Assembly (NCBI RefSeq): GCF_008831285.2
Contig: NC_045141.1
Location: forward strand, 11,086,106 to 11,150,105
Direction of reading: 5' to 3'
Source: Nymphaea colorata
Taxonomy: Eukaryota; Streptophyta; Magnoliopsida; Nymphaeales; Nymphaeaceae
Length of the DNA: 64,000 bases
Numbering within the stretch: the stretch's first letter is position 1; each line of letters opens with the position of its first letter. Under the pieces are notes generated by a model. The model searched no databases. It was not told the origin of the DNA and saw nothing but the letters and a program-made list of their open reading frames with translations. Shown here in pieces: positions 39,530 through 50,654 of this stretch. A program made the translations under genes and the position numbers.

Positions 39530-39613
<84 letters not shown>

Positions 39614-42461
39614 ATATGCATAGAATATTTTTTTATATGCTATATAACATATATTTATTATAGTAAACAACACACGTTATATACATATTACATATATATG
39701 TATAGGATATATGTTATACTATATTATATATATAATATAGTATGTTGTATATATATGTGCATATATAACATATATATGTAATATATATACATTTATGTTA
39801 CATATATATATAACATACAACATATATATATATATATATATATAATACAAATATACACATATATATGTTACAGAAACATAACATATATATATTTATATGC
39901 TCTCACCGCACCCACACCCAATTCTTTTTTGGAACTTGCCGCATCCCACACCCATGTGACATAGCTTGAATGCTTCATCTTGGGCAAATTGAATCTGATT
40001 GAGAGCCAAAGTACCCATGTGCCTACGTGGGCAGACTAGATCCATGAAAATAGAAAACAGGATGAAGACCAAGTTATTGGGAACTGCAGCATATAAATTA
40101 TAAACATACTAGCCCACAAGCTCATACACAAGCATGAGAGTAAAGAGCAATACGCATCACACATATGCCGTACATATATGCATTTTCTGCATCCACATGT
40201 ATCCGCATGACTTATAAGACCATAAGTCTCTGTATTTACATCTGTCAAAATGTGCAGACAGATACACGATAGATAGTTTCTGATATTGCTGCACTATTCG
40301 ATTTAGAACTTTTTTCCCCGTATATGGTTGACTCATACAAAGTCCATAGAAACACAGAAATTCCAAAAGTTAACATAAAAAAAAGAGGAAAAATATGAAC
40401 CAAAATTTGAGGATGCAAAGATCAGGACTGGGTCAGGCTTGAGAAACAAATATCAAGATTCAAGACATATACCACATAACTCTTGAAGAAGATTGCAATC
40501 CTGCACCTACGTTATTAAAACCTCGGCGAGGCCTCGTCTAGGAGCGGACTAAGCGTGAATCAACACCCGTCACCTAAGTCCACCACTTAGGCGACGAGAC
40601 ATGTGTTGGCGCCTAGCACACCTAGTCCGTGGGAAAAAGAAAAGTCACCTTCCCTTTCAATTAAAGTTTTTAATTGAGTATATATTCTTATGTAATTTAT
40701 TTTGTATTGATTACGCATTTTTATGTATTGTTATGATGATTATGATGTTATATGTATACTGTTATCTGTATATACTATTAGTCACTTAGTCTATTATATA
40801 GTATTATGATACCTCAAACCCGTTATATGTATACATTAGTATGGTTATGTTACGTACTTACATCATATAGTTATATGTATTGTTAATTTATTATACCTGT
40901 TACAAACTTATATGTATATACTATTGTGTTAAATTGTAGTGCAAATACAATTTGTTATTCCTGCTATATGTATTGCAATAGTGTTATATGTATATACTGT
41001 TATGTACAGTCCATTATATCTGTTACATAGTATTGCATCAACCTATTATATGTATATACCGTTAGTTGTTATATAATATGTAGCATTGTGATACCTGTTA
41101 TATGTATATGTTAGTATGGTTGTGTACTTATCTGTATTGTTACTGTTCTGCACTACGTCACAAGGGTGTGGGGTGCGGAATGCGGCAAATTCCAACAAAA
41201 AATTGGGTGCGGGTGCATCGAGAGTACATACATACATATATATATATATCTGTGTGTGTGTGTGTGTGTGTTATTTATTATATTAGTAATTTTATTTGTC
41301 TATATTTTTAAACTATTTTTATCAAGTTCATCAATGAAAACTCGTTTTAGAACAGCCAAAACTCATTTGACGCCGTTGTCGGGCTGCACCTGCACTGATG
41401 CAGGTGTGCCACCATAGTTGGCGCACCCGTGTGACTTAGATTCTGCACTTATATGTATACTATTATGTACTGTTAGTCTTTTTTGTTATATTATGTCTTT
41501 CTTTAAGTATAGATGGATTAAAGTCTTCTTCCGGATTTACATTCCTTCTTCTAGAGATCAGATTTAGTTTTTTGTTTTTTCTTGTATCAGATTGCATTTA
41601 ATGAGTAAAGCGAAACTCTTATTGATTTTGCATATTCAATGAAGTCAACAATAAATTTTTTATAGTTTAAGTTGATTATGTTTGTTGTATTATTACTCTC
41701 CAGTCTCCACATTTCAGATATTAGTAATAGTTAATCAAAATAACTTCACATATTAGCATAACTAACAAAATTAAAAAAAAATATATTGGCCGCCTTTTTG
41801 CCTAGGCTGACCAAAGCCCGCCTAGGCACTAGGCTCTGTCTAGCACCCAGGCACTACCTGGGAGCCTTGTCAACATAGGATTGCACCCATGTTGCACCAA
41901 CCAGGTGCTGGTCCTACTACTATTCACCAAATTTAATTGGCAGCTGTTTATAAGACTGGTTCAGTGTTCACTTTAATTTACTGCTGTTATAAGTCATAAA
42001 TTACTAAGCGAAAACCTCATAAGCATTTTCTTTTTTTACTTTGATATGCATAATTCCTAATCCTAACCCTAATGTTTTTCCTTTTGATATTAAAAGGTGC
42101 TGATCACACACACATATGCATAGCCAAGACATCATTCTCTTGAGCCCCTCAGCATGGTTTTCGCAAATTGCCATTTTTATTATTCTCAGGAAATTCTTAG
42201 AGATTCAAGAATAGAACATACAAGGAATAACACAAAAAATCATTAGAAGACAAATTTTAACAAATTTTCTTACAAAAAATGTTAATAAAAATTCAAAAAC
42301 TTAAACTTACAGCTTAAAAAATCATTTAAAGTACATCGAAAAGGTTTTTTAAAAGGAGGCAGTTCTTATCATATTTTGAATGACTTTCCCAAGGCAGATA
42401 TTATGAAATATAGTGACTTTGCCAATAAGAATGTCTTCGTCTTTTCTGCCAGAAATATCTG

Positions 42462-42504
<43 letters not shown>

Positions 42505-45500
42505 ATATATATATATATATATATAATTATATATATACGACACAGCTTCGGTCCTTTTCTTCCATACCTTATATCCAAACCCATGGTTATTTTACAGCTT
42601 TACATCTCTACCAAAAACCTCAAATCCCAAAAAAGATGTTTACGAAAAAAAAGATAACACCTAAGATTGGAACTTTATCCAAGTTCAGTAGAAAGTGGTT
42701 CAATTTTTTTTTTTACTCCCATATATTTTCAGCACCCTCGGCCCATGCCACAGTGATGTTAGAAGCCTGCACCTAAAACCTACACGGCATTGAACTCTGA
42801 TGGGCATGATTCACTATAAATTAGGAAGTCAAACAGACAATTCCTAGCCTGACAACATAATGCAAGTTGTGGTTCTTACTGGGCTACTACTTAGAAGAAA
42901 AAAGGTACTTGTTTAACTTTGACATAGTCCAACAGCCCAAGAAACCAAAAAGAGTAAAACAAAATTCTGTAAAAGAATAACAAAGAATTCCTGTATGTTA
43001 AATATCAACTCAATAATCTATCTGGTGAAACTAGTGAAGAACGTGTTAAAGGAATAAATATCATTGGCATTAGCAATGTAGGCATGCCATTACATTACCT
43101 TATAGCTTTACAGAAATGACGAAACATCTCAACAATCAGGTCGTCACATTCAAGGTCCAGCATTACCACACATGACCTAACTTTTGCAACAGTTTCAAGA
43201 ATCAAAACTCTTTTAGCAAATGAAGGGGTACTTGTTTCTGACAGATCCTCAAAAGTTGCCACAATCATCTGAAATATTTCCTGCACATGAGAAAGGAAGT
43301 GACATAAAAGTACAAAACAATTCCTATAAATTCTTGACACAGACCAACAGAAATTCAGGCAGAAAATGTTGGAATAACATTGTATCACACATACCTTCAT
43401 CAATTCGTCATCATATGGAGCATCGGGTGCAGTAATTCGTGTGATTTCACTAAGACATGTTGCCACTGAAAGTCTAACATCTTTATCTGAATGCCTCAAA
43501 AGTGCAGGAGTGACCAGCGACTTCATTGATGGACAAAGTGCAGTAGACATTGACGTTGAAGGTGACTGCTCTACTCTACCCAAACAGTTCTCTAGTACCT
43601 ATTAAACCAAAAAACAAAATGGGAAAAAAAAAAAAGAAACTGCTTCAGAATCTCGATCAGAAAATAAATTACCACAGGACCCACTTTTAGGTGAACAACA
43701 AAAAAATGGATCTATAGGATTACCACTAACTACTTAGCACAACAGCTCAATTTCATGTAAAAACAACAGAAAAAAAAAAGTAGCTATATGTAAGCATATT
43801 TCCAGTGATAGTGATATGTTTAACTAAAATAGACTCTGTGTCTCCTCCTTAACACAAAATAACCATCCAGATATGAAAAAAAATGACGTGCCCAGCAACA
43901 TAGACAACAGCCAAGCCAAACTGTGTGTTCAAGCATTTACTCATAAGAGACTTTAAATTCTTCATACAAGTTTCAGAAGCATACTTAACAAGTTGCATGT
44001 ATAAGTAAAAACGAACATGCTTGTTTTGTGCTTGTGGAATTTGTTGACAATCATGTGGAAGTATAATTTGTGACAAAATTATTCTGTTAAGAAAACTATC
44101 CAAGGGACGTGTCCCTATTACCTTATTCAAAATTTGTAGCATCATTTACCAAGATTACGATATTTCATAGAACAAAGCTCAAATTTAGATTTTAGGGTCA
44201 ATTCAAACTACAAGAAATAAGGTCCGAGACTATCTCTTTACTTACCCTGTACCCAACAAAAGAACAGATGGAAGAAAAGATTGATCCATCAAAATTAGAT
44301 GGATATTAAAGCAAGTTTACATTGTGGGCATACACAATGTAAGGTGACATCATTAAAATCAACAATAAAAGAGGACAGGAAATCTGAATTATGAATATCG
44401 TCCAATCAGTAAGCTAGCTTGGACTAGCCAGTTTATATGTGAGACAAGATCTTACAGAAGAAGAAAATGACAAGATTCATATCTGATTAACTGTAAGCAT
44501 AATCTGTTCCAGGGCAGGATAAAAAAACCCAAAGCCAGTACTACTGTAGCATCACTGAAAAGACTGAAAAGAATTAATGGTCAAGCTCATATCTTAAAAA
44601 TTCAAACCACTTTACCTTAATTACGTGATCTTTTAGTGTGTAATCATTAATACTGCGGTGAATCCTATGGTAAAACAATTTTGTACCGCTAGGTGGAATT
44701 AATCGGGCTAGAGAAATAAAGTTTTGAAACAAGGACATTTATTGCGCACTTCATTCAAAATAAAACGCCATAAACTTATTAAACGTATCCAAGAGTGCCT
44801 CAAGAAAAAACCTTCAGTTATAACTAAGAAGTACTTTCAAATCTGTGGAACAAGGGATGACCTAAGCTTTGAATAGAAGTAAAATGAGGAAGTAAGAGCG
44901 TCTAGGTCATTTTTGCTTTAAATTTGGGTGAATCCTTCAGTCCCCAAGAACCAAACATATAGTAGCCAAGACACTAGATGTGTTTGGACGCATTCATCAC
45001 AGGGTTCTTATAGAGTGATCAGTGGTTTAAGAGGTTCGACCAAATTAAAGAAAAAAAAATCAATAATACCATCAAGGCATCTTAAAGTATTAAGGCGGAT
45101 AGGACTGAAATAAAAATTTTAGCCACCTCATTCAAATTTTAGCTTCTGCACTGTGTACATGTTCTTTTTCACTATACCTCTTCAGATATATCCAAGGAAA
45201 TGGCTTCATTTTTTATCCCGTAAACGCCCAAGATACTCCAGCAGTTACACATTTTGCATTTACAAAAACAAAACAGAGGAAAAAAATACTCGATAAATGT
45301 CCTCCTCTTAATCCCTACCAATCGGCAGAAACCCTGGAAACTTTGGTGTAGATTGACAAAGAGAAGAAAAAAGATTCATGCAAGCAACTCTCTTATACCC
45401 TAAACCATTTTATCGTCTCAACTTGCAATCCACTAGAACAAATGAACCCGGACCCTAATGCGTATACCACCCTATGAGAGAGAGAGAGAGAGAGAGAGAT

Positions 45501-45674
45501 GACGAGGGCTTCACCGCGGGAGTACAGACAAACGAAACAACCCCGCCAACCCTCACCACAACAACGGCAAGGTACCAGAAAGAGAGAGAGAGAGAGAGAT
45601 TCGAGGACTTCCCGGATGAGCACAGAAGAAAAACCAAAACGCCATGCCCTACCGCAACAACGGCAAGGTACCCC

Positions 45675-45715
<41 letters not shown>

Positions 45716-45868
45716 GGGAGTGGAAGAGGAAGAGCAGAACAAGAGAGAATAGAAGGAACCAACCTCGAGGAGGCAACGAAGCTCGTCGAGCTCAGCTGGT
45801 GGCTTCCGGAGCTTATTCCCAGCTTCGACGAGCTGTTCCTCCAGATCCTTCTCCACGGCCGACGCCAT
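24186..45868 (-). CDS. PDS5C: PDS5 cohesin-associated factor, PDS5C-like, with Tudor domain
   Basis: Exons in transcript order: 45868-45764, 43598-43395, 43280-43099, 37506-37380, 37304-37131, 33954-33904, 29768-28950, 28856-28752, 26178-26093, 25417-25366, 25280-25197, 25122-25079, 24505-24422, 24345-24186; 758 aa, all junctions in phase with GT-AG sites. Residues 1-264 are HEAT-like and carry LSEITRITAPDAPYDDELMK, LETVAKVRSCVVMLDLECDD and VLEESEDIQ, diagnostic of plant PDS5 proteins. Residues about 265-600 are Lys/Ser/Glu-rich with basic, NLS-like clusters. A Tudor domain (about 600-658) reads SLVGSKIKVWWPLDKMFYEG ... VSYADGDQEE, with aromatic cage candidates W612, W613, F619, Y620, Y627 and Y638. 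The C-terminus is basic. PDS5 proteins regulate cohesin in sister-chromatid cohesion and repair; the Arabidopsis PDS5C Tudor is reported to read H3K4me1. The start ATG has a strong context (AAGATGG). The protein is shorter than Arabidopsis PDS5C, mainly in the middle; three optional tiny exons could add 24 aa. Confidence 0.92.
24584..24610 (-). other. Optional 27-nt PDS5C exon (uncertain)
   Basis: Acceptor AAAAG|GACATGG and donor AAAGG|GTACTC bracket 27 bases. The length is a multiple of three, so inclusion or skipping both keep frame between the exons ending at 25079 and starting at 24505. In the frame demanded by the neighbours it encodes TWIIKEGKG; another frame reads KSKGHGSSRKGKG, which looks more like this protein family but cannot be joined in phase with the sites I see. 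The donor is weak. Confidence 0.3.
31918..32682. mobile_element. hAT-like element in a PDS5C intron (765 bp)
   Basis: Starts CAGTGGTGCCAGTATTG and ends, on the other strand, CAGTGTTGTAAAAG; CAGTG is the usual hAT terminus. GC-rich subterminal parts carry ACGATACA / CGACCTATACGAC motifs around an AT-rich core. The flanking 8-mers ATGGTGAG and ATTGACAG match in only 5 of 8 places, so the insertion is old. No transposase. Confidence 0.5.
34124..34135 (-). other. Candidate 12-nt micro-exon of PDS5C
   Basis: TTGTTGCAG|CATCCAAGTGAG|GTACAAAA on the - strand: a pyrimidine-rich acceptor, 12 bases in phase 0 encoding HPSE, and a GT donor. It lies in the 3.2-kb intron between the exons ending at 37131 and starting at 33954, both phase 0, so it can be included without a frameshift. 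Confidence 0.35.
34219..34317. repeat. Composite (CATA)n-(TA)n-(TG)n microsatellite
   Basis: In a PDS5C intron. (CATA)n runs from about 34219, (TA)n from about 34261 and (TG)n to about 34317. The frame across it is an artefact. Confidence 0.9.
34467..34499 (-). other. Candidate 33-nt exon of PDS5C
   Basis: CTTGTTTCAG|AGTGTC ... AAATGTCAG|GTATGTTT on the - strand: strong acceptor and donor, 33 bases in phase 0 encoding SVSLSVVPKCQ. It fits between the IHQPE-ending exon and the KDESK-starting exon. A Ser/Val/Pro linker is plausible in this variable part of PDS5C, but I have no homologue match. Confidence 0.45.
34772..35491. mobile_element. Foldback element with 151-bp inverted arms
   Basis: The left arm 34772-34922 and the right arm 35341-35491 are reverse complements with only a few differences, for example AATCGAATACAAAAACC at the left end and GGTTTTTGTATTCGATT at the right. 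The spacer is about 418 bp. It sits in a PDS5C intron. No clear target duplication. It may be a MITE or an inverted duplication; a transcript would form a long hairpin. Confidence 0.85.
38175..38564. mobile_element. Small CTAyGTCAC-family element, copy 1 (390 bp)
   Basis: Starts CTATATCACATGGATGCAGG and ends, on the other strand, CTATGTGACATGGGTACG. The subterminal parts are rich in GGTACGG-type motifs, the core is AT-rich. Flanks TTGGGGAG (38167-38174) and TTGGAGAG (38565-38572) match 7 of 8. It is the most diverged of the copies, with GGTACG replacing GGTGCG. In the 5.6-kb PDS5C intron. Confidence 0.55.
38565..39528. other. AT-rich part of the large PDS5C intron
   Basis: Low-complexity A/T sequence with a pyrimidine patch (39295-39370). 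No exon of the PDS5 family was seen in the 37507-43098 intron. Confidence 0.4.
39529..39612. repeat. Palindromic (CA)n-(TA)n-(TG)n microsatellite
   Basis: (CA)n, then about 22 TA units, then (TG)n. The array is its own reverse complement and could extrude as a cruciform. Further TATA-rich repeats follow to about 39900. Confidence 0.95.
39903..39964. mobile_element. Partial CTAyGTCAC-family element (one terminus)
   Basis: Read on the - strand it starts CTATGTCACATGGGTGTGGG and continues ATGCGGCAAGTTCC, then AATTGGGTGTGGGTGCGGTG, closely matching the left end of the copy at 41153. The other terminus was not found; the element runs into the AT-rich microsatellite zone on its left. Confidence 0.5.
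40507..41878. mobile_element. hAT-like element (about 1.4 kb) hosting a nested element
   Basis: Ends are CTACGTTATTAAAACC and, on the other strand, CTATGTTGACAAGG, both followed by GC-rich CCTAGGCG-type subterminal motifs. Flanks TCCTGCAC and GATTGCAC match 5 of 8. The interior is an imprecise array of TTATATGTATA-type units (40680-41140, and after 41447). No transposase. In the largest PDS5C intron. Confidence 0.5.
41153..41439. mobile_element. Small CTAyGTCAC-family element, copy 2 (287 bp), nested
   Basis: Starts CTACGTCACAAGGGTGTGG and ends, on the other strand, CTAAGTCACACGGGTGCGC. Flanks GTTCTGCA (41145-41152) and ATTCTGCA (41440-41447) match 7 of 8. A (TA)n-(TG)n microsatellite lies just inside the left GC-rich block. 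It is inserted in the 40507-41878 element and is therefore younger. Confidence 0.65.
42466..42537. repeat. Composite (CT)n-(GT)n-(AT)n microsatellite
   Basis: In the 5.6-kb PDS5C intron. Frames across it are repeat artefacts. Confidence 0.9.
45478..45703. repeat. Tandem GA-headed duplication and (CA)n in PDS5C intron 1
   Basis: Two diverged units of roughly 100 bp (about 45478-45572 and 45583-45676), each starting with a (GA)n run and ending CAACAACGGCAAGGTACC, followed by (CA)n at about 45676-45705. It lies just inside the first intron, 60-290 bases from exon 1. Confidence 0.7.
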
Positions 45869-46540
45869 CTTCCTTCCGGCGACCGCGCGCAAAAACCTTG
45901 ACCCTGACCCACCCACTTCCACTTGTTCAACTATCAGGCTTCCCCCAACGCCATCCCCGACGAGGAAGCCCTAAAAGCACGAAAAGAAAATGGAAGTGCT
46001 AGGGCAACAATCACAAGTGAACGGCAGAACAGCAACCGGGTAAAAATGCGGGCTAGGGTTTCACGGAGGTAACTCAACACACAGTGGAGATGGAGTCTGA
46101 GAGAGAAGAGTGAGAGGGAGGGAGGGAGGGAAGGCGCGGAAGGGCAAAGAAGAAGGAAAGAGGGGTTTTGCCCCTTTCTCTTTTTCCTTTGTGCCGCTCG
46201 CTGAGTGGCTTGTCCCGCGGGGGAGAAGTGGGGGAAACGGAAAAAAGAAAAAATGGTTGGTCCCCGGAAACAGAGAAATTGAAGCGTTCTAAAGAGAATC
46301 GTGGGATCCGCCCGGAATCCGCCGGGTTTTATTGATTTCAGCTCACGCTGGGGCTTGAGATCCGGTTCCGAACTCCCCCTACGTGCGTCATCATCGTCAC
46401 GAGTCGGTCCCGATGTGCACCCTCAGCTCGTGTTCCCTCTCCGCCTTTCACGGCCTCCGTCCCGTCCCCTTTTCCCTTCTCCTCTTCCTCCCACAATAAA
46501 CCCCATACTCCTCGTTCCCGGGATCGATTTGTGAGCCCTC
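45869..46540 (-). promoter_or_regulatory. PDS5C leader and promoter flank
   Basis: A locally GC-rich, purine/pyrimidine-skewed stretch directly upstream of the PDS5C ATG, contrasting with AT-rich DNA beyond 46540. No TATA box close to the expected start, which fits a broadly expressed gene. Frames here (45499-46002, 46110-46534) have no family match and are likely chance frames in GC-rich DNA. Confidence 0.5.
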
Positions 46541-48550
46541 GATTTGAAATACAAGAACTTAGTTATGCACGTGAAATTATTCAAATGCAACCCATAATTT
46601 TGTAAACAGTTGCCAAGAAACTGGTCTTATGTTAAATTATGCTCGTTCATAATTAGTATGATTTTTTATGTTTTTTATAGTTCTATTGAGCGAAAAGTAC
46701 TTTGTTGGTATAGTTTGAATTTTATGGACACAGTTGTGCAAAGAAACTCTGAGAGATAAAAGACAAAAAAATTAATAGATTATGTTTTGCAAAAAAAATG
46801 GCGTATATTTAACCTTGTAGAGTGTATTTGGTTGTTCAAACAACATTGACTTCATGTACAAGCTATTATTGTTATTCAATGCACAATCAAGCATCAAATC
46901 CTCATTTTTTTTTTTCCATATGATGTTTCAGCCTTAAGTTTCTTGAGTAAAAAGTGGTTTTGTAAAATAGTTTTTTTTTAGTTTTTAGGTGCCATAAAAA
47001 AAAAAAAGAAAACTTTGGTTTTCGCAAAACCTGGTTTTCTAAAATGAAGTGAAAAATCTGACCACGTCAACTTATTCATGAAATCAAGTTTTAGATGTGT
47101 CACCCAAATAAATAACACCGGGCTTATAGAATTCATTAAAAAATGTGCTTTTACAAGACCAAGTATTAGATAGGGGTGTCATCCAGATGCACCTTAAAAA
47201 ATTATATTTAATATATTTGACTCTCTTCTCTCAGGCTTGTAAGTAAAAGTAGGGTACACTCAAAGAGCACAAAAGCGCTCATTTAAATAACCAAAAAATT
47301 GCCTTTAAAGTTGGAAAAGGTCAAAAGCCTAATAGAGATAGATATGACACTAATCCAAAATCCATTTTCTATGGGGCTCATATAGGTAACAAACACTGGA
47401 TTTCAGATCCATAAAAAAGAAGGATTTGAGATCCTACCCAAAATCCTCTGACTTATGATCCTTAATGATCTTAGATAGCCTCGGAACCGGATCCCGATAA
47501 ACAAATGCCCTTCCGAAAGAGAAGTACTAATATAATTTAATCACATCAATTTGGTGGAATTTTTTCCTCCCTAAAATAAAGTGATATTAATTGTAAGAAA
47601 AAAGGCATGGCTTGTGGCAAGCAACGGTTCATAAGTTTAATGCAAGCCTTTTGAAGTAACCAGAAGGTCGGGCCGGAAACGAAAGGCTAAAATAAATGAC
47701 GTGTTTGTTGTCCGCCTCTACTCTAATTGCTTTCAAAATCTTGACTTTGATGAACACGAAAGTGAAATGGATACGTTTCAATCGGTAAAGTCAAACGCAT
47801 AAACGAGAACTTTACATAGGGACGCCAACCTTTTGTGATATTGAAAAACACTCCTTCTTTTGACTCCTTTTTCATCTAACGGCTTTTAGTAAATGTAACT
47901 CCAATGGTTGTAAAACCTATAAGCGTGCCTCGCGAACGAACCCTCCAAAAGTTGGTAACTTTTTTGTGAAAATATTCCAACACATTTTATCGTGTGCCAT
48001 TCAACTACTGCGTATGCGTTTTACTTGGATATAATCTTATTAAAAGCAGGAGAAACAGTTTTTTCATGCATGAAAACATCGAATTAGATTTCGTGGAAAT
48101 TTTGAAGTTTTGTCGTTTCTGCATCGGATAGTATAAAAGTTTTCAAGCTTTGATTGTGTGGAAAAACACGTGCATGGTTTTGAAATTCTTTTAATTTAAC
48201 AACCACGATTATATTTGTCGAGTGAAGCCGTTTCTGCGGCCAAATTGAAATACTACTAACTTTAATGTTATTTTATTGGGATATGATGTTGTCGATTTTA
48301 ACTGCATTTTTATAATTGTTTTTTCTTTTTTAAGGTAAATGGTCTTTTTTTTTAAAACCGTCTTAATGAAAGTCAATTGCTTCCCTCCTGTGCCCATCAC
48401 CACCACACTGTTCCTTGTGTCGGGACATATTATGGTGGAGATGATGAGCACACTATATCGTAACAGCAATCACAAAATTTAAATCAAATACACCAGCTTA
48501 CCACCCAGTACGTTACGTTACAACCCCTAATGATTAAACCAAGAAATTCT
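46541..48550. other. Intergenic region upstream of PDS5C
   Basis: AT-rich DNA with no supported gene. A (T)n-rich patch lies near 46905-46915. No complete element could be delimited. Confidence 0.35.
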
Positions 48551-48554
48551 AAAC

Positions 48555-49850
48555 AACCTCTACATGCTTGAGCACCTGCTAGCTAAATGCAAACCCATCT
48601 GCTGGAGACGATCCTGTGTGGGGAAGCCTGCCATGACTAGCAATAAAGCAAAACCACGCTGCTCGAGGAGGAGAGTCCTTGGTCCCAATCCATTGGCACC
48701 AGGCTCCTCCACTTCTTTCTCTCTAATCACCCTCACTGGGTAGAAACTCTTACATTGATCAACAGGAAAACGGCTACCCAGTACCTCACAAGACTCACCA
48801 GAACATGCTTGATAAGACAAATTCCACCAGGGTGGGTAAGATAGCATCTTGGGCTTCCAAACTGCAGGATGCTTCTGAGTCTTGTGGAGGAGCTCCTTAC
48901 ATCCCTCCAGAGTTAGGCTACTGCGGAAGAGAGGTAGACCAAGGTAAAATTTAGGCCTTCGTTGTGTTTAGATCTTCATTAAAATCAAAATTTTATTAAT
49001 TAATGCTTTAGAACCAGGCTGTTAGAAGCTATTTTTAGCAGCAAAGATGATGAACATGCACTGATTAGCAGGAGCAAAGAAGTGGTTTCCCAAGGAAATG
49101 ATAATCCCATAAAGTTACAGATCCCGTTCCTTGATCTTTTGATCATCCGCTTCCTTTATATTTTCTAGACAAATTATTCACATGAAAGTCAAGGTTTTTG
49201 TTTCCCACAGTTTCTAGCTAGCAAGGTGGGTCAATCAATTTCAGTAATAGTACTTGGTTTTTTTTGTCATGCAGTATTTAGGGCCATATTGTTTTTGCTT
49301 GGTGACTGCCAAGACTAGAATCTAAACATGCAATGGCCACTTTGTCAAGTTAAAAGGCAATTGACCGCCAACCTGCCATCCTAGTAAAGCCTTAATGCTG
49401 CTCACTTGCCTTTCTAGATGAAAAGGGATGATGGTGGATTTGTGCTCATCGATTCTAAAGCCCGCATGGGTGCAAGGGTCTCTCAAGAATCTGTCAATCT
49501 TACGAATAGAAGTAATGTTGGCCTTGCTGAATTGAACAACATTACCAATGAAGGATAGCATACCTGGGCATTGCTTCCCTCAAGAAACCAAGGTGTGAGA
49601 ATCTTCTGTTGCTGTAGACTGTAGAATCTTCTGTTGCTGTAGACTGTACTCCAAACTACAGGAGACCATCTCCATGGCTACCTTAAGCATACCCCACCCA
49701 ATCTAGAGGACTGCATGTTGTGAACAATCTCATGGACGTAGATCACGTTCTCGTAGATAGAACGCCCCAGAAGGAAAGCCGCCTGCAAGGGAGAAACGGT
49801 ACGCACAAGAACTGATGACTTCATGCGTCAACCATGATCTTCCATGTATA
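48555..49850 (-). pseudogene. Decayed L1-type LINE reverse transcriptase
   Basis: On the - strand, from high to low coordinates: QAAFLLGRSIYENVIYVHEI (about 49785-49726; RT pattern QxAFxxGRxIxxNxxxxxE), then the segment 49561-49322 with FSKANITSIRKIDRFL and EHKSTIIPFHLERQV (RT region after the FADD box), then 48847-48560 with GFPTQDRLQQMGLHLASRC (start of the zinc-binding tail). Stops and frameshifts break the frame, and the FADD catalytic box itself is not readable. Non-functional. Confidence 0.75.
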
Positions 49851-50654
49851 CGTTAGAGGAATTTTTAAATTTATTTTGCTTGCTTTGGTACATTTCAGGA
49901 CAAGGGCATTGTTTGTGTTTTACATATATAAGTTGTGAGCTTCTTGTTTTTCACGGTAGCAAAATATATAAAAAGATTATCGTGTATAAGAGCATGATAA
50001 GCCTTTAAGACAAAACGTTCTTCACAAAAAAAAATCAAATTCAGAAAATTCCAATCAGAAAACCAGTGTAGTTCTCTTCACTACATTCAGTTTGACCTCA
50101 CCTTCCATTTAACTTATTTCACCATCTACATCGCTGTGGACTGTTTGAAATTGGACTTCTAAGAATCATTGTGAGACATGATTAGCATATTATGCGTTGC
50201 AAATATAAAAAGCATTAGTCAACCTTTGTTAAAATAAAGAATGGATAACAAAAACAAACCCTTGACAAAAATATCATCTGCTGCTCTTTAATTGTTATGT
50301 GATTCATTTTTTCAGACGATACCTCACAAAGAATTTTCATCATGCCATCTTGTGAATGCATTCTCACAGGCAATCGTCTACGTAGAAAGTGGTTCTAGAT
50401 ATCGTTGCAATCTCTCTTGAATATTTTGTGAAAAACCTTTGAAACCCAAGGTTAATTGAACACTTACGCATATTTGTAATACATATGGATGGACATAAGT
50501 TTCAAATCCAAAGATTAGCTTGACTACAACATCCATGTATGTGCTCATTTTTTGTTATTTATTTCACTGTAATTAATTGTACTCCATATTTGGCTTAAAT
50601 TGATTTCAGGAGGCACCCCTAAAAACCATGCTTTTGTTAAAACCATGTTCAAAG
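49851..50654. other. Intergenic AT-rich sequence
   Basis: Between the LINE remnant and repeat copy B. Nothing recognised. Confidence 0.4.

Noticed and set aside
39479-39781. 100-codon frame rich in Ile-Tyr and Cys-Val
   Set aside because: It is a direct translation of TA and TG microsatellites.
42057-42075. Telomere-like CCTAATCCTAACCCTAA motif
   Set aside because: Only about two to three imperfect units in AT-rich DNA; too short for an interstitial telomere array.
45499-46002. 167-codon + strand frame over the PDS5C first exon
   Set aside because: Antisense to exon 1 and to GA/CA repeats; composition is repeat-driven (Arg/Glu and Thr-His runs) and there is no domain.
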